Shown here piece after piece: positions 1 to 6,621 of a stretch of 10,105 bases of DNA (the first letter of the stretch is position 1; every line of letters begins with the position of its first letter). The notes beneath the pieces are model-generated. The model ran no database searches. It was not told where the DNA came from and saw nothing but the letters and a program-made list of their open reading frames with translations. Source of the stretch: Nocardioides sp. (GTDB taxonomy: Bacteria; Actinomycetota; Actinomycetes; Propionibacteriales; Nocardioidaceae); contig JARICB010000335.1 of NCBI GenBank assembly GCA_029264225.1, positions 1-10,105 on the forward strand. Reading direction: 5' to 3'. Position numbers and translations under genes: made by a program.

Positions 1-1494
1 GAACGCCTCGTGACCCGGGGTGTCGATGAAGGTGATGCGGCGTTCGGTGCCGTCGACCTCGGTCTGGACCTGGTAGGCCCCGATGTGCTGGGTAATGCCA
101 CCGGCCTCCTTGTCGCCGACGTCTGCGTTGCGCAGCGCGTCGAGGAGGCGGGTCTTACCGTGGTCGACGTGACCCATCACGGTCACGACCGGAGGACGTA
201 TGACGAGATCGTCGTCATTGCCCTCGTCGGCACCGAACTCGAGGTCGAACGTCTCGAGCAGTTCACGGTCCTCGTCCTCGGGAGAGACGATCTGAACGAC
301 GTAGTTCAGTTCTTCACCGAGCAGATCGAAGGTCTCGTCGCCCACCGACTGGGTCGCAGTCACCATCTCGCCGAGCGAGAAGAGCATCTGCACCAACGCG
401 GCGGCGTCAACACCGATCCGTTCGGCGAAGTCGGTCAGGGACGCGCCACGGGGCAGCCGAACGGTTTCGCCGTTGCCCTTGCGGACGCGCACGCCACCGA
501 TCGTCGGAGCCTCCATGGCCTCGAATTCCTGACGACGAGCGCGCTTGCTCTTGCGACCTCGACGCGACGGACCGCCGGGGCGACCGAAGGCACCCTGGGT
601 CTGACCGCGCTGGCCGGGACGACCGCCACCGGGGCGACCGCCACCGGAGGGGCCGAAGCCGCCGGGACGCCCCGGGGCGCCAGCACCAGCGCCGGGACGA
701 CCCGGAGCACCGCCACGGCTGGGAGCGCCCGGACGACCCGGAGCACCGCCACGACCGGGACCACCAGCGCCGGGGCCACCGGGGCCACGACCGCCGGGGC
801 CGCCACCGAAGGCGGCAGGAGACTTGGGCATCATCGCCGGGTTGGGGCGCGGCATACCGGGACGACCCGGTGCTCCACCCTCACGCGCGGCTGCCGGCCG
901 CGGCGGGCGCTGGTCACCAGCAGCAGGAGCCGCCGGGTCACTCGCAGCAGGTGCGGGTGCCGGACGACGGCCCATGCCCTGGCTGGGAGCAAACGGGTTG
1001 TTGCCGGGACGCGGAGCACCCGGACGGGCACTCGGACGCGGCGCAGGAGCCTTCGGGGTACCTGCGGCCGGCGCGGCGGGCGCGGTGGGCTCGGCAGGGC
1101 CATCGGTGTTCCCGGGCGCGGCGGCTGCGGGAGCCTCAACTTCGGGAGTAGCGGCAACTGCCGGGGCCACGGGGGCCTCGCGCACCGGCTCGGGCTCGGG
1201 GGCCGGGGGCGCTTCTTCGACGACCGGCTTCGGGGCCGGCTTCGGGCCGGGCTTCGGGCCGGGCTTGCCAGCAGCCTTCGCCACCGGGGCGTCCTCGGAG
1301 GACGGTGCGGGTGCTGTGGCCGCTGCGGACTTCAGTTGGTCGCCGTACTGCTTCTTGAAGCGCATCTCGACGGGAGGCTCGACGGTCGACGATGCCGACT
1401 TGACGAACTCACCCATCTCCTTGAGCTTCTCGAGAACGAATTTGCTCTCGACACCGAACTCTTTGGCGAGTTCATGGACTCGGGTCTTTGCCAC
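1..1494 (-). CDS. infB: Translation initiation factor IF-2, N-terminal part (cut by left edge)
   Basis: IF2 is the GTPase that brings fMet-tRNA to the 30S subunit and promotes 50S joining. The visible 498 residues start at a GTG and read [15 protein letters not shown], the standard actinobacterial IF2_N domain (about 1-50). A very long Pro/Ala/Gly/Arg-rich linker follows (about 50-335), with [11 protein letters not shown] and GGAPGRPG repeats and a basic [11 protein letters not shown] patch. A second IF2_N-type domain (about 345-398) and the start of the G domain come next: G1 GHVDHGKT at residues 441-448 and G3 DTPGHE at 491-496. The frame is open to base 1, so G4, domain II and the C-terminal domains lie outside. 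The GTG is preceded by AAGGAG (1507-1512) at 12-nt spacing, inside a strong hairpin listed separately. It is the last visible gene of the rimP-nusA-ylxR-infB operon. Identification is certain; the exact start is very likely. Confidence 0.97.
   Translation of the reverse strand, partial: MAKTRVHELAKEFGVESKFVLEKLKEMGEFVKSASSTVEPPVEMRFKKQYGDQLKSAAATAPAPSSEDAPVAKAAGKPGPKPGPKPAPKPVVEEAPPAPEPEPVREAPVAPAVAATPEVEAPAAAAPGNTDGPAEPTAPAAPAAGTPKAPAPRPSARPGAPRPGNNPFAPSQGMGRRPAPAPAASDPAAPAAGDQRPPRPAAAREGGAPGRPGMPRPNPAMMPKSPAAFGGGPGGRGPGGPGAGGPGRGGAPGRPGAPSRGGAPGRPGAGAGAPGRPGGFGPSGGGRPGGGRPGQRGQTQGAFGRPGGPSRRGRKSKRARRQEFEAMEAPTIGGVRVRKGNGETVRLPRGASLTDFAERIGVDAAALVQMLFSLGEMVTATQSVGDETFDLLGEELNYVVQIVSPEDEDRELLETFDLEFGADEGNDDDLVIRPPVVTVMGHVDHGKTRLLDALRNADVGDKEAGGITQHIGAYQVQTEVDGTERRITFIDTPGHEAF
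621..753 (-). repeat. Short direct repeats coding the IF2 Gly/Pro/Arg linker
   Basis: Two tandem 15-bp units at 621-635 and 636-650 differ at two bases, and an identical 23-bp block occurs at 695-717 and 731-753 (36-bp period). All lengths are multiples of three and keep the infB frame, encoding GGRPG and [12 protein letters not shown] repeats. This looks like in-frame repeat expansion of a disordered linker rather than a mobile or regulatory repeat. Confidence 0.75.
1228..1263 (-). repeat. Three 12-bp tandem units coding PKPG repeats in IF2
   Basis: Three consecutive 12-bp units (1228-1239, 1240-1251, 1252-1263) of the form CTTCGGGCCGGG, the first slightly diverged, encode the [11 protein letters not shown] tract in the Lys/Pro part of the IF2 linker. 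The unit length preserves the frame, so copy number could vary between strains without breaking the gene. That variability is an inference. Confidence 0.7.
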
Positions 1495-1506
1495 GTTAAA
1501 ACTACG

Positions 1507-1537
1507 CTCCTTCTGGGATCCGTCAGCCCAGAAGGAG
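1507..1537 (-). promoter_or_regulatory. Perfect 11-bp stem-loop burying the infB ribosome binding site
   Basis: In the mRNA sense, CTCCTTCTGGG (1537-1527) is followed by a 9-nt loop and the exact complement CCCAGAAGGAG (1517-1507). The second arm contains the AAGGAG Shine-Dalgarno of infB, 12 nt before its GTG, so the folded form would occlude the ribosome site. After the stem comes CGTAGTTTTAAC, whose short U run also allows a weak attenuator reading. The perfect complementarity is seen directly; translational control of IF2 synthesis is inferred. The stem lies between the tandem mini-ORFs and the infB start. Confidence 0.7.
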
Positions 1538-1551
1538 GGCAAACGGAGACG

Positions 1552-1597
1552 CTAGTGGTGGTGCAAACTCATCGGAAAGTACTCATCGAGTGCTCAT
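1552..1597 (-). other. Three nested mini-ORFs in the infB leader
   Basis: Three tiny reading frames follow one another with ATGA overlaps: 1597-1583 encodes MSTR, 1586-1569 encodes MSTFR, and 1572-1552 encodes MSLHHH ending in TAG. A GGAG (1610-1607) sits 9 nt before the first ATG, so ribosome entry is plausible, and a 10-bp palindrome GCTCATGAGC (1592-1601) covers that start. The three ATGAG copies look like degenerate direct repeats. They lie between the ylxR stop and the SD-burying hairpin, a position suited to leader-peptide control of infB. Translation is unproven, and chance repetition of ATGAG is a real alternative. Confidence 0.35.
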
Positions 1598-1641
1598 GAG
1601 CTACTGCTCCAGCTTCTGGTTGGTTAGTGCCTGGCTATTGG

Positions 1642-1935
1642 TCATACGAGCGAGTCGAGGTAGTCACTCACCGGCGCGCTGGACGGATTCTGACTCAGGC
1701 GCAAGGCCCGGGTGAACGCCCGCCGGCGAACCGCGAGTTCGAAACACTTGGTGGTGGGATGCAGGTGCGCCCCGCGACCCGGTGCCGTGCGGTCCGGATC
1801 GGGCGTGAGGACCAACCGGCCCTCGTTGTCCGAGCCTGCGACCACGCGCAAGAACTCGCTCATCGTGGCCCGCTCCCGGCATCCGATGCAGGTCCGGACC
1901 GGAGTCCGGACAGGCATGGAGGGGGCGCTGACCAC
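1642..1935 (-). CDS. ylxR: YlxR family RNA-binding protein (DUF448)
   Basis: This small basic protein has 97 residues from GTG 1935, or 91 from ATG 1917. It carries the family signatures RTCIGCR (14-20) and GRGAHLH (53-59), followed by a basic helix with RRRAFTRAL. YlxR is encoded between nusA and infB in many bacteria; structures suggest an RNA-binding fold, and roles in RNase P or transcription regulation have been proposed in Firmicutes. No SD is visible for either start. GTG 1935 lies 7 nt after a TAGTGT hexamer, which favours a leaderless mRNA from there, while ATG 1917 is closer to the conserved region. The gene is 60 nt downstream of nusA and 147 nt upstream of infB, a larger gap than usual in this operon. 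The family call is firm; the start is uncertain. Confidence 0.93.
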   Translation of the reverse strand: MVSAPSMPVRTPVRTCIGCRERATMSEFLRVVAGSDNEGRLVLTPDPDRTAPGRGAHLHPTTKCFELAVRRRAFTRALRLSQNPSSAPVSDYLDSLV

Positions 1936-1942
1936 TCTTGCA

Positions 1943-1948
1943 ACACTA
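1943..1948 (-). promoter_or_regulatory. Candidate -10 element for a leaderless ylxR transcript
   Basis: TAGTGT fits the actinobacterial TANNNT -10 consensus and ends 7 nt before the GTG at 1935, so transcription would start at or next to the start codon. No good -35 is seen. It would be an internal promoter in the nusA operon, supplying ylxR and infB separately. The spacing matches that at four other genes in the window. Confidence 0.4.
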
Positions 1949-1974
1949 CCGCGTCGTCTGCCTCAGGCCGAACC

Positions 1975-1997
1975 GACGGCGTGCGGTGACAGCCGTC
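1975..1997 (-). other. Small hairpin at the nusA stop codon
   Basis: GACGGC (1975-1980) and GCCGTC (1992-1997) form a perfect 6-bp stem with an 11-nt loop overlapping the nusA stop. There is no U tract, so it is not a convincing intrinsic terminator. It could slow decay of, or mark a boundary in, the rimP-nusA transcript just before the putative ylxR promoter. Chance is possible in such GC-rich sequence. Confidence 0.25.
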
Positions 1998-2973
1998 AGT
2001 CGGGGTCGGGTGCCTCGTCGGAGCGGATGTCGATGCGCCACCCGGTCAGCCGGGCGGCCAGACGCGCGTTCTGGCCCTCCTTGCCGATCGCCAGCGAGAG
2101 CTGGAAGTCAGGGACGACGACGCGACACGAACGGGCGGCCAGGTCGACGATCTCCACGCTCGTGACACGGGCCGGTGACAGGGCGTGGGCAACCAGTTCG
2201 GCCGGATCCTGCGCCCAGTCGACGATGTCGATCTTCTCGCCAGCCAGCTCCGCCATCACGTTGCGCACGCGCTGACCCAACGGGCCGATACAGGCGCCCT
2301 TGGCGTTGACCCCCTGGACGGAGGTGTGCACCGCGATCTTGCTCCGGTGCCCGGCCTCGCGCGCGATGGCCGCGATCTCGACGGTCCCGTCGGCGATCTC
2401 GGGCACCTCCAGTGCGAACAGTTTCTTGACCAGGGTCGGGTGGCTGCGCGACAGGGTGATCTGGGGACCACGCATGCCCTTGCGCACGGAGATCACCAGG
2501 CACTTGATCCGCGCACCGTGCTTGTATTCCTCACCCGGCACGCGCTCGCCCACGGGCAGGCTCGCCTCGATCTTGCCCAGGTCGACCAATACGTCGTCGG
2601 GGTTGCGTCCCTGCTGGATGACGCCGGAGACGATGTCGCCTTCCTTGCCGGAGAACTCGCCGAAGCGAATGTCGTCCTCCGCGTCGCGCAGGCGCTGCAA
2701 CATGATCTGCTTGGCCGTCGTGGCCGCGATCCGGCCGAAGCCGGTCGGGGTGTCCTCATACTCCTCGCTGACGGTGCCGTCTTCGTCGACGTCACGCGCC
2801 AGCACGCTGACGTGCCCAGACTTGCGGTCCAGAGTCACGCGCGCTCGCTCACTCGCGCCGGGCGTCTTCTGGTAGGCGGTGAGCAGGGCCTGCTCGATCG
2901 CCTCGGCAAGGACCTCGAAGGAGATCTCCTTCTCGCGTTCCAGCATCCTCAAGATGCTCAGGTCGATGTCCAT
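1996..2973 (-). CDS. nusA: Transcription termination/antitermination factor NusA
   Basis: NusA binds RNA polymerase and nascent RNA, controlling pausing, intrinsic and Rho termination, and rRNA antitermination. The 325 residues contain the N-terminal RNAP-binding domain (about 1-110, starting [17 protein letters not shown]), an S1 domain (about 112-177), KH1 with IGPLGQR (229-235), and KH2 with [10 protein letters not shown] (295-304). The protein ends just after KH2, so it lacks the C-terminal acidic repeats of E. coli NusA; this short form is normal in Actinobacteria. ATG 2973 overlaps the rimP stop by one base (TGATG), which indicates translational coupling. The weak local SD context fits coupling. 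Nothing looks broken. Confidence 0.98.
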   Translation of the reverse strand: MDIDLSILRMLEREKEISFEVLAEAIEQALLTAYQKTPGASERARVTLDRKSGHVSVLARDVDEDGTVSEEYEDTPTGFGRIAATTAKQIMLQRLRDAEDDIRFGEFSGKEGDIVSGVIQQGRNPDDVLVDLGKIEASLPVGERVPGEEYKHGARIKCLVISVRKGMRGPQITLSRSHPTLVKKLFALEVPEIADGTVEIAAIAREAGHRSKIAVHTSVQGVNAKGACIGPLGQRVRNVMAELAGEKIDIVDWAQDPAELVAHALSPARVTSVEIVDLAARSCRVVVPDFQLSLAIGKEGQNARLAARLTGWRIDIRSDEAPDPD

Positions 2974-3467
2974 CAGGCGTCCTCACTGTCTTTGCGGCTC
3001 TTGCGGTTGAACTCGATCTGCACGAGCGCCTTGGCGACGTCTGCATAGGCCACGTCTCGGGATTCGCCGTCGACATCGAGCGTGACGTTCGCCTCGGTCG
3101 AGGCGAGGATGCGGCCGGTGATCTCGCCCCCCTCGACCAAGGAGACCTTGACGAGCCGGTCCTCATTGCGACGCCAGTGGCGCGGCAGGGACAGTGGGCG
3201 GTCGACCCCACGTGAGGTGACCTCCAGCGTGTAGGGCATTTCGCCCAGAGCGTCGGAGTCATCGAGGACCTCGGAGATGGCCCGGGTCGCCTCGGCGACG
3301 TCGTCGAGCGTCACGCCCCCGTCCTTGTCGATGGCGACCCGCAACACCCGGCGTTTGCCGGCCGGCGTCAGTTCGATGGCGTCAACATCGAGCTCGAGGG
3401 CGTTCAAGGGGACCACGATCTCCGCCTCGACGCGGTCCCTGGTGGCATCCTGCTTGGCGCTGCTCAC
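2973..3467 (-). CDS. rimP: Ribosome maturation factor RimP
   Basis: RimP assists late 30S subunit assembly. The 164-residue product has the N-terminal alpha/beta domain, with [21 protein letters not shown] and the family motif [12 protein letters not shown] (81-92; often SPGLDRPL), and then the SH3/Sm-like C-terminal domain (about 100-155). I chose GTG 3467 because AAGGAGGT lies 9 nt upstream (3477-3484) and the protein then has the usual family length. The frame stays open upstream to 3764, but that extension runs antisense through the neighbouring lipoprotein gene and has no RimP homology. It is the first gene of the operon, followed by nusA with a one-base overlap. A short Lys/Arg/Asp/Glu tail (KSRKDSEDA) ends it. 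Confidence 0.95.
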   Translation of the reverse strand: MSSAKQDATRDRVEAEIVVPLNALELDVDAIELTPAGKRRVLRVAIDKDGGVTLDDVAEATRAISEVLDDSDALGEMPYTLEVTSRGVDRPLSLPRHWRRNEDRLVKVSLVEGGEITGRILASTEANVTLDVDGESRDVAYADVAKALVQIEFNRKSRKDSEDA

Positions 3468-3489
3468 GGGCGTGTGACCTCCTTGTGCT

Positions 3490-3530
3490 GTTGTTTCCAC
3501 AACGATAGCCGCTCGCCGGAGCGTTGCGGA
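3490..3530 (-). promoter_or_regulatory. Candidate promoter of the rimP-nusA-ylxR-infB operon
   Basis: TATCGT (3507-3502) is a -10-like hexamer whose start point would fall near 3495, giving a leader of about 28 nt containing the rimP SD. A poor -35 (TCCGCA, 3530-3525) sits 17 bp upstream. A small inverted repeat GTTGT-TTCC-ACAAC (3490-3503) overlaps the -10 and could be an operator or an RNA hairpin. This is inferred from weak motifs, though a promoter must lie in the 87-bp divergent gap if the operon starts at rimP. Confidence 0.4.
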
Positions 3531-3541
3531 CCACCGGCAGA

Positions 3542-3547
3542 TAGGGT
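3542..3547 (+). promoter_or_regulatory. Candidate -10 element, leaderless lipoprotein transcript
   Basis: TAGGGT matches TANNNT and ends 7 nt before GTG 3555. There is no SD before that GTG and no clear -35, so initiation on a leaderless mRNA starting at the GTG is the simplest reading. It is divergent from the rimP promoter candidate in the same 87-bp gap. Confidence 0.5.
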
Positions 3548-3554
3548 CTGGCTC

Positions 3555-4034
3555 GTGTTCGGTTCGCGCGTCCTCACCACTCGGCGTACGGCCCTCGCCA
3601 TTGCTGCCTCGACGCCGTTCCTGCTCAGCGCCTGCGATCTCGATGCCGCCCGCGACCAGACACTGCCGACGCCAACGGCCGAGGTCGACGCCGACCTCGT
3701 TGCCTCCGCGCGCCGAGCGATCGACGACGTGATCACCTTCCTCACGGCAGTGAGCCTGCAGCACCGACCGCTCCGGGCCGAGGTGGCTTCACTGCTGGCG
3801 ATGCATGCCGCTCACCTCGAAGCACTCGATGACGGATCCGAGTCTGAGGCCGAGTCGAGCAGCCAGCCGGTGCTCCCTTCGTCCGGGCTACCGCAGGCCA
3901 GGGCGCAGATACGCACCCGCGAGGCCACGTTGGCAGAGACCCTTGCCGACGCCGCCCGCCGCGCCGACAGCGGAGATCTGGGCAGGGCCCTGGCAAGCAT
4001 GGCCGCGGCCGGGGCCCAACGGGTGCAGGTGTGA
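3555..4034 (+). CDS. Small Ala-rich lipoprotein, possibly Tat-exported, paired with DUF4439 gene
   Basis: Function is unknown. The 159 residues begin with a signal peptide containing a twin-arginine stretch (TTRRTALA, 8-15), a short hydrophobic core and a lipobox LSAC with the lipidation Cys at 27, so it should be an exported membrane-anchored lipoprotein. The RR pair makes Tat export possible. The mature part is helical and Ala/Glu-rich, with HAAHLEAL (84-91) in a predicted long helix, a Ser/Glu linker (95-106), and two further helices. GTG 3555 was chosen over an upstream in-frame ATG (3474), which would add a Cys-rich non-signal stretch and overlap the rimP promoter region. The stop overlaps the next gene by 4 bp (GTGA), so the two are coupled. 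Its position matches Rv2843 of M. tuberculosis. It may be a helical partner of the ferritin-like protein; that is inference. Confidence 0.8.
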   Translation: MFGSRVLTTRRTALAIAASTPFLLSACDLDAARDQTLPTPTAEVDADLVASARRAIDDVITFLTAVSLQHRPLRAEVASLLAMHAAHLEALDDGSESEAESSSQPVLPSSGLPQARAQIRTREATLAETLADAARRADSGDLGRALASMAAAGAQRVQV

Positions 4035-4459
4035 CCACCTTGACGTCGCTGCAGGCTGCGCTCGCGGGCGAGCATGCGGCCCTCTTCCTGTACGGCGTCT
4101 ACGGCGCGCACACGTCGGCGTCGGCCGATCCGGCCCTCTTCGAGCTCGTGTCGCTGCTCTACCGCACCCACCGGGGCCGGCGCGATCAGCTCCGAACGAT
4201 GATCAGCGACCGCGCAGCCGTCCCGGTCGCGGCTCAACCCACCTATCAGGGCCCCACGGCCCTGGGCAGCGCAGCCGCTGTCAGCCGGCACTGCATCGCC
4301 ACCGAGGACCGCTGCGCCGAGATCTACGCCGCCCTGGTGGCCAACACCGCCGGTAGCGAACGGGCCTGGGCCATCGCCACGCTCAGCGAGGCGGCCACCG
4401 CCCGGATCCTGTTGGGCGGGCGCCCACAGATGTTCCCCGGGGCTCCTGAACTCGCCTGA
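4031..4459 (+). CDS. Ferritin-like DUF4439 protein
   Basis: The 142-residue all-helical protein fits the DUF4439 ferritin-like family of Actinobacteria. Helix 1 has LAGEHAALFLYGVYGA (11-26), the characteristic E-H-A-A-x-F/Y-Y-G pattern. Helix 2 has LLYRTHRGRRDQL (42-54), helix 3 has CIATEDRCAEIYAAL (88-102) and helix 4 ends with the LSEAATARILL segment. A short FPGAPEL tail is also typical. Candidate metal-site residues are Glu14, His47, Glu92 and Glu97, but a true di-iron set is not demonstrated. There is no signal peptide, so it is predicted cytoplasmic even though its partner is a lipoprotein. The GTG start overlaps the upstream stop by 4 bp. Position matches Rv2844. Substrate and role are unknown. 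Confidence 0.85.
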   Translation: MTTLTSLQAALAGEHAALFLYGVYGAHTSASADPALFELVSLLYRTHRGRRDQLRTMISDRAAVPVAAQPTYQGPTALGSAAAVSRHCIATEDRCAEIYAALVANTAGSERAWAIATLSEAATARILLGGRPQMFPGAPELA

Positions 4460-4564
4460 GCTCAAAAGGTGAACGGCCCGCAGCCACACCGAGTGAGGAA
4501 GTCCCGAGATCTCCCCCAACCAGCACGACTGCGGACCGCTCCGGGGGGGGTAGGCAGCATCACC

Positions 4565-4610
4565 ATGCGAGTGGTCACCACCCTGACGTGGACTGGTGAA
4601 CCACATGCAT
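4565..4610. other. Imperfect hairpin between convergent DUF4439 gene and proS
   Basis: ATGC-GA-GTGGTCACCA (4565-4580) faces TGGTGAACCAC-AT-GCAT (4594-4610). The stem has 4 bp, a 2x2 internal loop, 5 bp, a one-base bulge and 5 bp, around a 13-nt loop. It lies about 100 nt beyond both convergent genes, a good place for a bidirectional terminator. Neither strand shows a U tract, so this is a candidate only. Confidence 0.4.
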
Positions 4611-4643
4611 AAGTGTGCAACACGAATGTCCTAGTGCCCTACC

Positions 4644-4677
4644 GGTTCGCACTGCATCTTTGTGCGCTGCGAGAACC
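4644..4677. other. Second imperfect hairpin downstream of proS
   Basis: GGTTCGCA (4644-4651) pairs with TGCG-AG-AACC (4668-4677) through 8 bp with a 2-nt bulge. An alternative inner stem CGCAC/GTGCG (4648-4652 with 4662-4666) is possible. It begins about 43 nt after the proS stop and could stabilise the 3' end. There is no U tract. The rest of 4460-4719 shows no gene; it contains a run of eight G at 4543-4550. Confidence 0.3.
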
Positions 4678-4719
4678 TGCAGAATCCGGGCTTGCCGAGG
4701 CAGTCGTCGCTGCCCGTGC

Positions 4720-6489
4720 TCAGCCGCGAACCAGACCCGTCAGGTGTGCGGCCGCGTCTGCCACAGCCACCTCGAGCCGCTCCCCCGAGGCCCGGTCTCG
4801 GACCTCGACGGTGCCATCGGCGAGTCCACGGCCCACGGTCACGATGGTAGGCACTCCGATCAGTTCGGCGTCCTTGAACTTCACTCCCGGCGACACCTTG
4901 CCGGCGCGGTCGTCGTAGACGACGTCGATCCCCTGCGCCGAGAGCGCCTCGGCCAGTTCGGTCGCGGCCGCGAAGATGGTCGCGTCCTTGCCTGCGGCGA
5001 CGATGTGAACATCGGCGGGCGCCACATCACGGGGCCAGCACAGCCCGATGTCGTCCAGCGTGCCCTCGGCGATGGCAGCCACCGCGCGGGAGACGCCGAC
5101 GCCGTAGGAACCCATCGTGACGGTGACGAGCTTGCCCGACTCGTCAAGGACCTTCAGGTCGAGAGCCTCGGCATATTTGCGGCCCAGGGCGAAGATGTGG
5201 CCCATCTCAATACCCCTGGCCGCCTCGAGGGTGCCCTCGGAGCAGTGGGGGCACTCGTCGCCGTCGCGGACGTCGGCGGCCTCGATGGTGCCGTCGGGAG
5301 TGAAGTCACGTCCGACCACCAGATCGATGACGTGTGAACCCGCCACGTTGGCGCCGGTCACCCAGCGGGTGCCCTCCACCACGCGGGGATCCACCAGATA
5401 GCGGATGCCCGAAGCGGACTCCTCACCGAGTACTGCGGGCCCGATGTAGCCCTTGACCAGGGATGGATGCTTGGCCAGTTCGGACTCGGTCATCGCCTCG
5501 ACCTCGATCGGCTCCAACTGGCCCTCGAGACGCTTCTGGTCCACCTCCCGGTCACCCGGCAGGCCGATGGCGAGCGGCTCGCGGGTGCCGTCGGGGTGCT
5601 TGAGCACGACCAGCACGTTCTTGAGCGTGTCGCCGGCCGCCCACGGGCGATCCTCGCGTGGGAACGTCGCGTTGAGGTGATCCACCAGGGAGTCGATGGT
5701 CGGGGTGTCGGGCGTTTCCTCGGCATGCGCCAGGGGCGTCTCGTCGTAGGAGATCACCGCGGGTGGACGGACCGCGACGGCCTCGACGTTGGCGGCGTAG
5801 TCGCACTGCGTGCAGCGCACGTAGGTGTCCTCGCCGACGGCGGCCCGGGCCAGGAACTCCTCGGACCTCGATCCGCCCATGGCACCCGAGGTGGCCTTGA
5901 CGATCACGTAGTCGAACCCGAGCCGGTCGAAGATCCGGACGTAGGCGTCGCGGTGTTTCTGGTAGGACACCTCGAGCCCGGCGTCATCGATGTCGAACGA
6001 ATAGGAGTCCTTCATGACGAACTCCCTGCCCCGCAGGAGCCCCGCGCGGGGACGCGCCTCGTCGCGGTACTTCGTCTGGATCTGGTAGATCGACAGCGGC
6101 AGGTCCTTGTAGGAGGAGTAGAGGTCCTTCACCACCAGGGTGAACATCTCCTCGTGCGTAGGACCGAGCAGGTAGTCGCCGCCCTTGCGGTCCTGGAGGC
6201 GGAAGACATTGTCGCCGTACTCGCTCCAGCGCCCCGTGGCCTCGTAGGGCTCCTTGGGCAGCAGCGCCGGGAACGACAACTCCTGGGCGCCGACGGCGTC
6301 CATCTCGTCGCGGATGATCCCCTCGATCTTGCGCAGCACCCGTAGGCCCAGCGGGAGCCAGGTGTAGATGCCGGGGGCGATGCGCCGGATGTATCCGGCA
6401 CGAACGAGCAGTCGGTGGCTGGGCACCTCCGCGTCGTTGGGGTCATCGCGCAGCGTGCGCACAAACAAGGAGGACATCCGCAAGATCAT
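4720..6489 (-). CDS. proS: Prolyl-tRNA synthetase (bacterial type, with editing domain)
   Basis: This class II synthetase attaches proline to tRNA-Pro. The 589 residues (from ATG 6489) show motif 1 around [19 protein letters not shown], motif 2 with [25 protein letters not shown] (about residues 139-163), a long editing insertion (about 220-400), motif 3 with [16 protein letters not shown] (about 460-475), and the C-terminal anticodon-binding domain (about 490-589). Length and domain order fit the long bacterial form. Three starts compete: GTG 6495, ATG 6489 and ATG 6477. ATG 6489 gives [17 protein letters not shown], resembling the actinobacterial MITRMSELF N-terminus, and lies exactly 6 nt after a TAGTCT -10 hexamer, suggesting a leaderless mRNA. 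A zinc-like CPHC and a CTQC pair occur in the insertion. It is a single-gene unit, divergent from the secreted-protein gene. Confidence 0.97.
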   Translation of the reverse strand: MILRMSSLFVRTLRDDPNDAEVPSHRLLVRAGYIRRIAPGIYTWLPLGLRVLRKIEGIIRDEMDAVGAQELSFPALLPKEPYEATGRWSEYGDNVFRLQDRKGGDYLLGPTHEEMFTLVVKDLYSSYKDLPLSIYQIQTKYRDEARPRAGLLRGREFVMKDSYSFDIDDAGLEVSYQKHRDAYVRIFDRLGFDYVIVKATSGAMGGSRSEEFLARAAVGEDTYVRCTQCDYAANVEAVAVRPPAVISYDETPLAHAEETPDTPTIDSLVDHLNATFPREDRPWAAGDTLKNVLVVLKHPDGTREPLAIGLPGDREVDQKRLEGQLEPIEVEAMTESELAKHPSLVKGYIGPAVLGEESASGIRYLVDPRVVEGTRWVTGANVAGSHVIDLVVGRDFTPDGTIEAADVRDGDECPHCSEGTLEAARGIEMGHIFALGRKYAEALDLKVLDESGKLVTVTMGSYGVGVSRAVAAIAEGTLDDIGLCWPRDVAPADVHIVAAGKDATIFAAATELAEALSAQGIDVVYDDRAGKVSPGVKFKDAELIGVPTIVTVGRGLADGTVEVRDRASGERLEVAVADAAAHLTGLVRG

Positions 6490-6495
6490 GCGCAC

Positions 6496-6501
6496 AGACT
6501 A
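6496..6501 (-). promoter_or_regulatory. Candidate -10 element of leaderless proS
   Basis: TAGTCT ends 6 nt before ATG 6489, so the predicted transcript begins at the A of the start codon. No SD precedes the ATG at normal spacing and no good -35 is visible. This position supports ATG 6489 over GTG 6495, which would abut the -10. Confidence 0.55.
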
Positions 6502-6552
6502 GGTGCGCGCGTTCCTCCGCGACGAACCCGTTTGCCGCAGGCTCACCCACAG

Positions 6553-6579
6553 GCAACCGTTCTGGACTCCCAGGCGTCT
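6553..6579 (+). promoter_or_regulatory. ECF-sigma-type promoter of the secreted protein gene
   Basis: GCAACC (6553-6558) and CGTCT (6575-6579) are separated by 16 bp. An AAC core at -35 and CGTC at -10 with this spacing are hallmarks of ECF sigma factor promoters (SigE/SigM types in Actinobacteria). The start would fall near 6587, giving a leader of about 35 nt containing the GGGAG ribosome site. No TANNNT housekeeping -10 is seen before this gene. Which sigma factor acts cannot be told from the window. Confidence 0.6.
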
Positions 6580-6621
6580 GAGACAGTGGATGCGACCACC
6601 ACGTTGGGAGAAACACACATC

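Noticed and set aside
595..760. Possible CRISPR-like repeat array
   Set aside because: Repeats are short, in-frame, lack unique spacers, and encode the IF2 linker.
435..806. Minus-strand 123-residue Ala/Val/Pro frame inside infB
   Set aside because: It is an out-of-frame reading of the repetitive linker with no own start context.
10..1599. Long plus-strand open frame opposite infB
   Set aside because: It is antisense to clear IF2 domains and its protein is low-complexity Arg/Gly/Thr. High GC leaves few stops in shadow frames.
2185..3048. 287-residue plus-strand frame opposite nusA
   Set aside because: It lies antisense to intact S1 and KH domains and ends in rimP; no recognisable domain or RBS.
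3468..3764. N-terminal extension of rimP
   Set aside because: The extra 99 residues have no RimP similarity, run antisense through the lipoprotein gene, and bypass an ideal AAGGAGGT at 9 nt before GTG 3467.
4543..4550. Run of eight G as a phase-variation tract
   Set aside because: It is in a non-coding convergent gap with no gene or promoter to switch; at most a sequencing-error or slippage spot.
4640..4680. GGTTCGCA resembling a tRNA T-arm
   Set aside because: No acceptor, D or anticodon stem can be drawn around it.
4613..5337. Plus-strand frames starting in the gap after the DUF4439 gene
   Set aside because: They continue antisense through the proS C-terminal domain and have no family features.
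6415..6621. Upstream extension of the secreted protein
   Set aside because: It overlaps proS and would bury the signal peptide; ATG 6622 has an SD and a typical signal sequence.
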